Shown here: piece by piece, positions 56,404 to 64,000 of the stretch
Numbering within the stretch: position 1 is the first letter of the stretch
Layout: each line of letters opens with the position of its first letter
DNA from: Anaerolineales bacterium
Lineage (GTDB): Bacteria > Chloroflexota > Anaerolineae > Anaerolineales > Villigracilaceae
Length of the DNA stretch: 64,000 bases
Assembly: GCA_020634895.1 (NCBI GenBank)
Contig: JACKAV010000005.1
Coordinates: forward strand, 1-64,000
Reading direction: 5' to 3'
Position numbers and translations under genes: made by a program
Notes under the pieces: model-generated
Told to the model about the DNA's origin: nothing
The model's database searches: none
The model's input: the letters and a program-made list of their open reading frames with translations, nothing else

Positions 56404-57606
56404 ATGAATAAAACAGTAGCGATCGTCGGCGGCGGACCAGCAGGGTTGATGGCGGCTGAGGTTTTAAGCAAGCAGGGGATGAACGTGGATGTCTATGATG
56501 CCATGCCGTCATTGGGGCGAAAATTTTTGATGGCTGGCAAAAGCGGATTAAATCTCACCCACTCGGAACCGTTCGATCAATTTGTTGCGCGCTATGGAGA
56601 TCGAAAAACAGAAGTCGAAACCTGGCTGCGAGAGTTCACGCCCGATGACCTGCGCGAGTGGGCGCTCGAACTCGGCATCGAGACATTCGTCGGCACCTCG
56701 GGGCGGGTATTTCCCAAAGGGATGAAAGCCAGTCCGCTTCTGCGGGCGTGGATCAAACGACTCAGCGCCTCAGGCGTGACCTTTCACCTGCGCCACAAAC
56801 TGACAGGTATCCTCACCGACGGTTCTTTGCGCTTCGACACATCAGATGGTGAATTGACTCAAAAAGCCGATGCAGTGATCCTCGCGCTCGGCGGCGGCAG
56901 TTGGCGCAGGCTCGGCTCGGACGGAGAATGGGTCCACTGGTTGAGGCAGGCTGGGGTTAAGGTTGAGGCGCTGCGTCCAGCCAATTGCGGATTCGATGTG
57001 AAGTGGAGTCCGGTCTTTCGCGAAAAATATGAGGGGCATCCGATCAAGGCTGTGATCCTATCGTTCGGTGAGTTCCATCAGCAGGGCGAGTTCATCATTA
57101 CGAAAGAAGGTGTTGAAGGGAGTCTGGTCTACGCGGCTTCGTCCATGCTGCGCGATGAGATATCCGCCAAAGGGACAGCCGTTATACAGCTCGACCTCGC
57201 GCCCGACAGAACGGAAGCGCAGCTCGCGGAGAGGTTATCCAAACCGCGCGGCTCACGCTCGATGGCAAGCCATCTGGAAAAGACCGTCGGGATGAAAGGC
57301 GTAAAGGCGAGCTTGCTGCGGGAGTTCGTGCCGAAGGAAGAATTTACGGAGGAACGCCTCGCATTTTTCATCAAGCATCTGCCTGTGACCCTGATCGCGA
57401 CTCGTCCGCTGGATGAGGCGATCAGTTCCGCGGGCGGCGTGAGTTTTGACGCGCTGAATGAGAACCTGATGCTGAAGAATCTGCCCGGAGTTTTTTGCGC
57501 CGGTGAAATGCTCGATTGGGAAGCCCCAACCGGCGGCTATTTAATAACAGCATGTTTTGCCAGCGGAAGGCGGGCGGGCATGAGTGTACTTGAATGGTTG
57601 AGGTAA
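56404..57606 (+). CDS. HI0933-like flavoprotein (TIGR03862 type)
   Basis: This 400-residue FAD-dependent oxidoreductase-like protein has an N-terminal Rossmann motif VAIVGGGPAGLMAAEVL, then GRKFLMAGKSGLNLTHSE and FVGTSGRVFPKGMKASPLLRAW, marks of the HI0933 family. ILALGGGSWRRLGSDGEW lies in the middle, and the second FAD motif is PGVFCAGEMLDWEAPTGGYL. The physiological reaction of this family is not known. It starts about 10 bases after the terminator of the previous gene and ends 67 bases before the next. Confidence 0.9.
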   Translation: MNKTVAIVGGGPAGLMAAEVLSKQGMNVDVYDAMPSLGRKFLMAGKSGLNLTHSEPFDQFVARYGDRKTEVETWLREFTPDDLREWALELGIETFVGTSGRVFPKGMKASPLLRAWIKRLSASGVTFHLRHKLTGILTDGSLRFDTSDGELTQKADAVILALGGGSWRRLGSDGEWVHWLRQAGVKVEALRPANCGFDVKWSPVFREKYEGHPIKAVILSFGEFHQQGEFIITKEGVEGSLVYAASSMLRDEISAKGTAVIQLDLAPDRTEAQLAERLSKPRGSRSMASHLEKTVGMKGVKASLLREFVPKEEFTEERLAFFIKHLPVTLIATRPLDEAISSAGGVSFDALNENLMLKNLPGVFCAGEMLDWEAPTGGYLITACFASGRRAGMSVLEWLR

Positions 57607-57673
57607 AATGTAGGCTCCCGTTATTATTACCGACGCACACGATCCCGCATTCTCGCGTGTTATGGAGGCAGAT

Positions 57674-60664
57674 ATGACTCGTAAACACCTGGGGCTTACC
57701 GACAAAGGCGGGGCAAAATCTCTTTTCCCCCCGGACATTAATTTAAGATCGGTCGTTCTCAAATTCCTTTTTACTGTTGCAATTACGCTTTTCACGCTGT
57801 GGGTACGGGTGCAATTATCGACAGTTTTTGAGCAGCGCCCGGCAGTGGCGATCTTTATGTTCCCCATCATCTTAAGCGCCTACGTGGGTGGATTATGGGC
57901 TGGGGTGCTGTCCACTTTGCTTTCCATTTTCAGCGTGAACTTTTTTCTCGTCGCACCGCTTCACTCCCTTGAAACCAGCAGACAGATCGATTACGTTCAA
58001 ATGTGGATATTGATCGTCAACGGCGTTCTGGTAAGCATCCTAAACGAGACGCTTCACCGCGCACAGAAATCCCACGAGAAGGCAAAGGAGGAATTGGAAA
58101 GGTCGGAGGAAAAATACCGAACACTCGTCGAAACCGCGGACGATGCGATCCTGCTTACAGATATCAACGGGAAACACCTGTATCGGAACAACGCATACTA
58201 CACCAGCCTTGGTTTTGAGGTTGGCGAAAATATTGCCTCAGAAGGATTCTCCCACATCCACCCGGACGACAGACCCAGAGCGGAACAGGTCATTCACGAG
58301 CTGCGCGAAACAGGCACAGCCGTAAACGAATATCGCATAAAGAATAAGGACGGAGAATGGAGGTACCGGCAGGCAAAGATCGTCACTCAATACAATAAAG
58401 AACACGAACCTGAAGCCTTCCTCTCCATCATCCGCGATATCACCGACCGCAAACAGGCGGAGGAAAAATTACGCCAGAGCGAGCAGACGCTCAGCCTGTT
58501 CGTAAAGTACGCGCCAGCCTCCATTGCGATGTTCGACCGCGAAATGAAATATATCGCCTACAGCCGCAGATATATCGCAGATTACAACCTCAAAGACGAG
58601 AACATCCTCGGCAGGTCGCACTATGATGTCTTTCCAGACATGCCTGAAAGATGGAAAGAGATACACAGGCGCTGTCTCGCGGGAGCGATCGAAAAAAGGG
58701 AGGAAGACCCCTTCCCCCGCGCAGACGGAACAATGGATTGGGTGCGGTGGGAAGTCCGTCCGTGGCGGGATCAAGCCGGTGAGATCGGGGGCATTATCCT
58801 GTTCTCTGAAGTGGTCACCGAACGCAAGCAGGCGGAACAAGCCATACGTATCAGCGAGGAAAAATTTCGTTCCTATACGGAATATGCCCCATTGGGAATC
58901 CTGGTCCTGGATCGCGATGGAAAATTCATCGATGTCAACCCGGAGGCAGAACGTCTTTTCGATTACCCGCGGGCTGAGATCCTTGAGCAGACCGTCTACG
59001 ACCTGATGGCGCCCGGATACAAGAACAGTGGAATACAGTCCTTTCAGGAATTGATCGGAAAAGGCAGCATCACCCGCGAACTGGTATTGCAGCGCAAAGA
59101 CCTTTCCACATTCCCTGCATTCATCAACGCTGTGGCACTCAGCGAACAAAATTTCATGGCGTTCATTCAGGATATTACCGAACGAAAACAGGGCGAAAAA
59201 TTACTGGTCGAAAGCGAAGAACGTTACCGCAACACGTTGAACAATATGCTGGAAGGCTGCCAGATCATAGATTACGACTGGCGTTATGTTTATATCAATG
59301 AAGCCGCCGCCCAACAGGGACACAGCACGCCGGAAGCATTGCTCACACGGACCATGATGGAATGTTATCCGGGAATCGAAAACACAAAACTATTTTCTGT
59401 GATGAGCGAATGCATGGAGAAGCGCACCGCCCGGCACATGGAAAATGAATTCACCTACCCGGATGGCGGTGTCGGTTGGTTCGAACTTTCCATTCAACCG
59501 GTGATCGAAGGCATTTTCATCCTATCCGTCGATATCACCGAACGCAAACAGGCGGCAGAGCACATCCAAAGTCAGTTTGAACGATTGAACAGTCTGCATG
59601 CCATCGATATCGCCATCAACTCAAGCGTCAACTTGAACAGCACGCTCGATATCGTTCTCCAACAGGTTTCCCTTCAACTCAAGGTGGATGCGTGCGCCAT
59701 CCTTCTCTTCGATTCGGCAATGCAGACCTTTTCCCACGCTGCCAGTCTTGGGTTCCGCACCAACGCGATCCACCTCGCAGATATGAATTGGGATCGCGGA
59801 TTGACAAGCCGCGTCGTCCGTGACCGGCGAACCGTTCACATCCCAAACCTTATCGCCGCCGAAAGCGATTCGATAAACACCCCCTACCTGGCGAACGAAT
59901 CCTTCCTTGAGTATTACGGCACGCCGTTGATCGTAAAGGGAGAGGTAAAAGGCGTTCTGGAGGTCTACCATCGCTCCCGCCTAAACACAGACCAGGAATG
60001 GCTCGACTTTATGCAAACCCTTGCCGGGCAGGCTGCCATTGCCGTATATAACAGTCAACTGTTCAGTTCCCTGCAGCGCTCCAATCTTGACCTCGGACTT
60101 GCCTACGACGCAACCATTGAAGGATGGTCCAAGGCGATGGACCTACGCGACCGTGAAACAGAGGGGCACACCCTGCGCGTCACAGATCTGACCTTGAAAC
60201 TTGCCAGCGTCATGGGCATCAGCCAAACCGACCAGGTTCATATCCGCCGCGGCGCGCTTCTCCATGATATTGGCAAACTCGGCGTGCCCGATCAGATCCT
60301 ATTCAAGCAGGGACCGTTGAGCGAAGAAGAATGGGGGATCATGCGCAGGCACCCCACATACGCCTTCGACATGATCCTGCCCATTACCTATCTTCGCCCC
60401 GCATTGGATATTCCCTACTCTCACCATGAAAAATGGGACGGCAGCGGTTACCCGCGCGGACTCAGCGGCGAACAAATTCCCCTCGCCGCCCGCCTTTTCG
60501 CAGTCATAGATGTATGGGACGCATTAAGGTCAAACCGCCCCTACCGCGAAGGTTGGAGTTACGAGGCAACACGTCAATACATCATCGAGCAATCCGGCAA
60601 ACACTTCGACCCGCAGGTGGTGGATGCATTCATTCGTCTGCTTAAGGAAGAAAATATTTTCTGA
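57674..60664 (+). CDS. Membrane sensor with DUF4118, four PAS, GAF and HD-GYP domains
   Basis: This 996-residue protein is a likely c-di-GMP phosphodiesterase. The N-terminus has three or four helices of the KdpD-like DUF4118 type. Four PAS domains follow (words YRTLVETADDAILLTDING, LFVKYAPASIAMFDREM, SYTEYAPLGILVLDRDG and YRNTLNNMLEGCQIID), each ending in an ITERK/ITDRK-type linker. Then comes a GAF domain (LQLKVDACAILLFDS) and the HD-GYP output: HDIGKLGVPDQIL and HHEKWDGSGYPRGLSGEQIP, with all canonical metal and GYP residues present. Start 57674 follows ggaggcagat. It precedes another huge GAF/PAS protein. Confidence 0.92.
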   Translation: MTRKHLGLTDKGGAKSLFPPDINLRSVVLKFLFTVAITLFTLWVRVQLSTVFEQRPAVAIFMFPIILSAYVGGLWAGVLSTLLSIFSVNFFLVAPLHSLETSRQIDYVQMWILIVNGVLVSILNETLHRAQKSHEKAKEELERSEEKYRTLVETADDAILLTDINGKHLYRNNAYYTSLGFEVGENIASEGFSHIHPDDRPRAEQVIHELRETGTAVNEYRIKNKDGEWRYRQAKIVTQYNKEHEPEAFLSIIRDITDRKQAEEKLRQSEQTLSLFVKYAPASIAMFDREMKYIAYSRRYIADYNLKDENILGRSHYDVFPDMPERWKEIHRRCLAGAIEKREEDPFPRADGTMDWVRWEVRPWRDQAGEIGGIILFSEVVTERKQAEQAIRISEEKFRSYTEYAPLGILVLDRDGKFIDVNPEAERLFDYPRAEILEQTVYDLMAPGYKNSGIQSFQELIGKGSITRELVLQRKDLSTFPAFINAVALSEQNFMAFIQDITERKQGEKLLVESEERYRNTLNNMLEGCQIIDYDWRYVYINEAAAQQGHSTPEALLTRTMMECYPGIENTKLFSVMSECMEKRTARHMENEFTYPDGGVGWFELSIQPVIEGIFILSVDITERKQAAEHIQSQFERLNSLHAIDIAINSSVNLNSTLDIVLQQVSLQLKVDACAILLFDSAMQTFSHAASLGFRTNAIHLADMNWDRGLTSRVVRDRRTVHIPNLIAAESDSINTPYLANESFLEYYGTPLIVKGEVKGVLEVYHRSRLNTDQEWLDFMQTLAGQAAIAVYNSQLFSSLQRSNLDLGLAYDATIEGWSKAMDLRDRETEGHTLRVTDLTLKLASVMGISQTDQVHIRRGALLHDIGKLGVPDQILFKQGPLSEEEWGIMRRHPTYAFDMILPITYLRPALDIPYSHHEKWDGSGYPRGLSGEQIPLAARLFAVIDVWDALRSNRPYREGWSYEATRQYIIEQSGKHFDPQVVDAFIRLLKEENIF

Positions 60665-60812
60665 ACGCATAAATTAAGTGAGAAACAATCTTAAATATCC
60701 GCCTTCTTAACGCTTGGTTAAGGGTAATCATATTGTAATTTCATGTGCAATGATGGGTATGCTATACTGACTTTGGTCTCCATAGTTCGCGGAAGATCTT
60801 AGGAGTGAAGTT

Positions 60813-63800
60813 ATGGACCCAACAGCAAAAAATGAACCCAAATCTGTGCGGGGAAAGACCAAACTAAACAAGAAGGATACACCCACCAGGATGAAGAGCC
60901 CCGGAAAATCCGCCGCGCTCAAGGCAAAAGAACAATACATCAGGCGCACCACCCTCAAGACAAAACTAAAGCACCGGGCAGATGAACTCTACGCCCTCCA
61001 GGAAATCACGCTCGATATAACCAAAAGCCATAACCTTCCCGAACTGCTGAACACGATCGTGGAGCGGGCGGCAACCATTTTGCACGCCTCCAGCGGTGGA
61101 CTGTACCTGACAGAAGCGGAAAAGCGTCAGGTTCGCTGTGTGGTCAGCTACAACACTGTCCGCGACTTCAGAGGCGTGGTCCTAAAATACGGCGAGGGCG
61201 CGGCAGGACGCGTGGCTGAAATGGGACAGCCGCTCATGATCGACGATTATGACAAATGGTCTGGCAAGGCGTCTGTTTTTAGTCAAAAAGGGGATGCCCC
61301 ATTCCATTCCGTGATAAGCGCGCCAATGATCTGGCAGGGCAGAGTGACAGGCGTGCTCCACGTCCTGCGGGATGAGATATTCACATCCGAAGAGTTGGAA
61401 CTGTTGATCCTCTTCGCGAATCACGCCGCCATTGCAGTGGAAAATGCCCGTCTCTATGAATCCCTCGAGCAGGAATTACGGGATCGGCAGCAGGCGGAAG
61501 AAACCACCCGCCGTGTCGAAACCAAATATAAAACTCTGATCGAAAAGGCATCAGACGGTTTTGTACTGGTTGCGCCGGAGGGAAAGTTCAAATACGCCAG
61601 CCCTTCCACTCAGGCAATGTTTGGGTATACGTTCGAAGAGATCGAGAAGATCGACCCCGCAGACCTGACCCACCCTGAAGACCTACCCACAGTTCTACAA
61701 ACATTCAACCGGATTACGGAAGACCCTGCGCTATCTCCAACCATCCAATATCGTTTCCTCTCCAAGAGCGGCAGGTGGGTGTGGATCGAGAGTACGTTCA
61801 CCAACCTGCTCAACGAACCGGGCATTGAAGCGTTCCTGATTAATTACCATAATATCAACGGGCAAAAGTTGATGGAAGCCACCCTGCGGACGAACGAAAA
61901 CATCTCCCGCGAACTGGCAGAAACATCACTGCGGCAGGCTCAGGAATTGGCATTGCTCGACAAGGTCCGCTCCATCATCGCCTCCAAACTGGATATGCCC
62001 GCCTTGCTCAAGAGCGTCTGCGAGATCATTGTCGAAGTCTACGGGTACACGCACGTCAGCATTTATATGCGCGAAGGTGACACGCTCGTACTTCAGTATC
62101 AGATAGGGTATGAAAGCGTCGTCGAACGGATTGGAATAAATGAGGGAATCAGCGGGCAGGTCGCGCGGACGGGCGAACCGATCCTGATCGAAGATGTTTC
62201 AAAAAGTCCGCTCTTTATCAAAGCCGTGGACAATCTCGTTTCAGAGATCACCGTCCCTTTGCTGGATAATGACCGGGTAGTCGGCACACTTAGCATTGAA
62301 AGTACGGGCAAATTAACGCAAGCCGACTTGAAAACCATGATCGCCACCAGTGTGGACGTGGGCGTGGCAATCGGACGTGCCCGTCTGTACGAAGATGTGC
62401 AGCGGCGCAACCGCACGCTCTCCGCTTTACAGGAGGCTGCACTTGCCATCATGGGGCATTTGGGTCTACCCGATGCCTTACAGTCGATTCTGAATCAAGC
62501 TGGTCAATTGATCGACACCAATAACGGCTATATCTATCTCGTCCAGCCGAACGGTAAGATGGAGCTGACAACAGGGATGGGCGTTCTCTCTCAATTTATG
62601 GGAGTAACGCTCGAGCAGGGGGAAGGACTGGCAGGCAGGGTATGGAAAACGGGTCAGCCCCTGATCGTGAATGATTACCTGCATTGGGAAGGACACTCGA
62701 AGAAATTCGAGAATCCGCCTGTTTATGCAGCCATGGGAATTCCGTTGCTTCATGGAACTGAAGTAAGAGGTGTGCTGGGGTTTTCACATCTTATTCCAGA
62801 AAAATCATTCAGAAATGAAGACCTGGATATATTAAGCCGGTTTACCCAACTGGCGTCCATTGCGATCGACAACGCATCGCTATACACAAAGATGCTCCAG
62901 GAATTGGGGGAACGTGAAGAAGCGGAGGAATCCCTGCGCGCCAGCGAACAACGCTTCCGCTCCATCTTTGAAAAGTCACCGCTCGGCATGGGATTGATCG
63001 AAACAAGTTCAGGCAAATTTCTTCAAGTCAACCCGCGCTATTGCGAGATTGTCGGGCGGACAAGCGCCGAGATGCTGGACCTGCATTTCGTCGACATCAC
63101 GCACCCTGAAGACAAGGGAATCGACGTCTCCCAAATGGAACGGTTGATGAAGGGCGAGATCCGCTCATTCGATTTCGAGAAACGCTACATCCGTCCGGAT
63201 CAGAGCGTGGTTTGGGCTCATCTCACCATTGTTGCGCTTTGGGGAATTGGCGAAAAGCCCAAATTCCACCTCACCATGGTCGAAGATATCACCGAACAAA
63301 AATATGCCGAGCAGGCGCTCAGAAAGAACGAGCAGCGGCTTCAGGCTTTCTTCAACCAGTCACTAGATGGATTCTTCTTCTGTGATTTTGAAGAACCGAT
63401 CGAATGGGTTCACGCCGAGGACAAGGAAAAGATACTCGATTACATCGTTGCCAATAAACGCTTTACCGAGGTCAACGATGCCATGTTGAATCAATACGGC
63501 ATCAGCCGTGAAAATTTCCTAAACCTCACCACCAAGGACATCTTCGCGCACGACCCGAATCAGGGACGCAACCTTCGGCGCGAACTATTCGATAACGGCT
63601 ATCTCCATCTCGAAACCTACGAGCGGACCAGCAAAGACACCCCGGTCTGGTTCGAAGGGGATTACGTCTGCCTTTATGATGAAGAGGAACGGATCACCGG
63701 ATTCTTTGGTATTCAGCGCGATATTACAGAACGCAAACATGACGAAAGCGAATTGCGGCGCCACGTCCAGAACTCCGTCACAATGTATGAACTGAGCCAG

Positions 63801-64000
63801 AACATCCACACCGGTCTGGACCTTGACCGGGTGTACCAGGAGGCGCATCGGGCTGTGCAAAAGCTGATGCCATGTGATGCCTTCCTGATCGCATTATTGA
63901 ACGATGAAGAACAGTTGATCGAGAATGTTTATATTTGGGACGAGGGGAAACGCTGGTCAAGTGACACCCAGTCTCCCGGGGAGGGTGTGGCAGGCTATGT
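60813..64000 (+). CDS. Giant GAF/PAS sensor protein, cut by the window end
   Basis: At least 1062 residues are visible with no stop before 64000. After a Lys-rich N-terminus (KTKLNKKDTPTRMKSPGK), the order is GAF (LQEITLDITKSHNLPELL), PAS (YKTLIEKASDGFVLV), GAF (VEVYGYTHVSIYMREGD), GAF (DTNNGYIYLVQPNGKME), PAS (FRSIFEKSPLGMGLIET), PAS (LQAFFNQSLDGFFFCDF) and the beginning of another GAF (YELSQNIHTGLDLDRVYQ). There is no membrane helix, so it is probably cytoplasmic. The output domain (histidine kinase, HD-GYP or GGDEF) lies beyond the window. The ATG follows taggagtgaag. Confidence 0.88.
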   Translation, partial: MDPTAKNEPKSVRGKTKLNKKDTPTRMKSPGKSAALKAKEQYIRRTTLKTKLKHRADELYALQEITLDITKSHNLPELLNTIVERAATILHASSGGLYLTEAEKRQVRCVVSYNTVRDFRGVVLKYGEGAAGRVAEMGQPLMIDDYDKWSGKASVFSQKGDAPFHSVISAPMIWQGRVTGVLHVLRDEIFTSEELELLILFANHAAIAVENARLYESLEQELRDRQQAEETTRRVETKYKTLIEKASDGFVLVAPEGKFKYASPSTQAMFGYTFEEIEKIDPADLTHPEDLPTVLQTFNRITEDPALSPTIQYRFLSKSGRWVWIESTFTNLLNEPGIEAFLINYHNINGQKLMEATLRTNENISRELAETSLRQAQELALLDKVRSIIASKLDMPALLKSVCEIIVEVYGYTHVSIYMREGDTLVLQYQIGYESVVERIGINEGISGQVARTGEPILIEDVSKSPLFIKAVDNLVSEITVPLLDNDRVVGTLSIESTGKLTQADLKTMIATSVDVGVAIGRARLYEDVQRRNRTLSALQEAALAIMGHLGLPDALQSILNQAGQLIDTNNGYIYLVQPNGKMELTTGMGVLSQFMGVTLEQGEGLAGRVWKTGQPLIVNDYLHWEGHSKKFENPPVYAAMGIPLLHGTEVRGVLGFSHLIPEKSFRNEDLDILSRFTQLASIAIDNASLYTKMLQELGEREEAEESLRASEQRFRSIFEKSPLGMGLIETSSGKFLQVNPRYCEIVGRTSAEMLDLHFVDITHPEDKGIDVSQMERLMKGEIRSFDFEKRYIRPDQSVVWAHLTIVALWGIGEKPKFHLTMVEDITEQKYAEQALRKNEQRLQAFFNQSLDGFFFCDFEEPIEWVHAEDKEKILDYIVANKRFTEVNDAMLNQYGISRENFLNLTTKDIFAHDPNQGRNLRRELFDNGYLHLETYERTSKDTPVWFEGDYVCLYDEEERITGFFGIQRDITERKHDESELRRHVQNSVTMYELSQNIHTGLDLDRVYQEAHRAVQKLMPCDAFLIALLNDEEQLIENVYIWDEGKRWSSDTQSPGEGVAGY

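Overview
The window looks like a chromosomal segment of an anaerobic or facultative member of the Chloroflexota, most likely class Anaerolineae. This is inferred from gene content and style: a fused SHMT-GcvT protein, a T-box leader and a SAM-I riboswitch outside Firmicutes, many multi-PAS/GAF sensor proteins, long runs of GT-C-like membrane proteins, and a very high load of short palindromic repeats between and inside genes. No rRNA or taxonomic marker was compared.

Layout. Positions 1-3500 are accessory: an orphan Xre regulator, a VapBC toxin-antitoxin pair, about 1 kb of palindromic repeat modules, and an A+T-rich gene of unknown function. Positions 3559-8261 hold the SHMT-GcvT fusion and, divergently, a GAF histidine kinase. 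Positions 8289-11925 hold two tRNA-Ala genes, a leucine T-box (specifier CTC), a Leu-rich small ORF and leuS. Positions 12032-17922 carry cytochrome b561, lutA, a lutB-lutC fusion, tRNA-Glu with an IS3-type element beside it, and an EamA transporter. Positions 17925-22464 encode three exported proteins: an animal-type haem peroxidase, a DUF1566 lipoprotein and a helical-repeat lipoprotein. Positions 22703-39651 are one long minus-strand block. It starts with a promoter and SAM-I riboswitch, then a SnoaL-like gene, metH, three large membrane proteins and a MetH-like/MTHFR fusion. After a terminator come two more membrane proteins, a small anchored protein and coaX. Positions 39648-45112 are a NAD-linked formate dehydrogenase locus whose catalytic subunit uses an in-frame UGA as selenocysteine. 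Positions 45243-49758 hold an aldehyde dehydrogenase, molybdate uptake genes (modA, modB), a TrmO-like gene and a PadR regulator. Positions 49866-64000 hold mixed metabolic and regulatory genes, ending in an HD-GYP sensor and a second giant sensor cut by the window end.

Functional themes. One-carbon metabolism recurs: formate oxidation (FdhABC with FdhD, molybdate uptake nearby), methylene-THF (SHMT-GcvT), methyl-THF (MTHFR fusion) and methionine (MetH under SAM control).

The most unusual observation is a 537-bp cassette inside metH. Two direct 79-bp double-hairpin repeats flank an intact DUF559 (Vsr-like) nuclease domain, and the whole cassette is translated in frame between the folate-binding and B12-cap domains. 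Other short palindromes also sit in frame inside metH, the gcvT part of the fusion and lutBC, and relatives fill the intergenic regions. This suggests a family of palindromic elements that tolerate, or specialise in, insertion into coding sequence, possibly with the DUF559 nuclease as mobiliser. That last step is inference.
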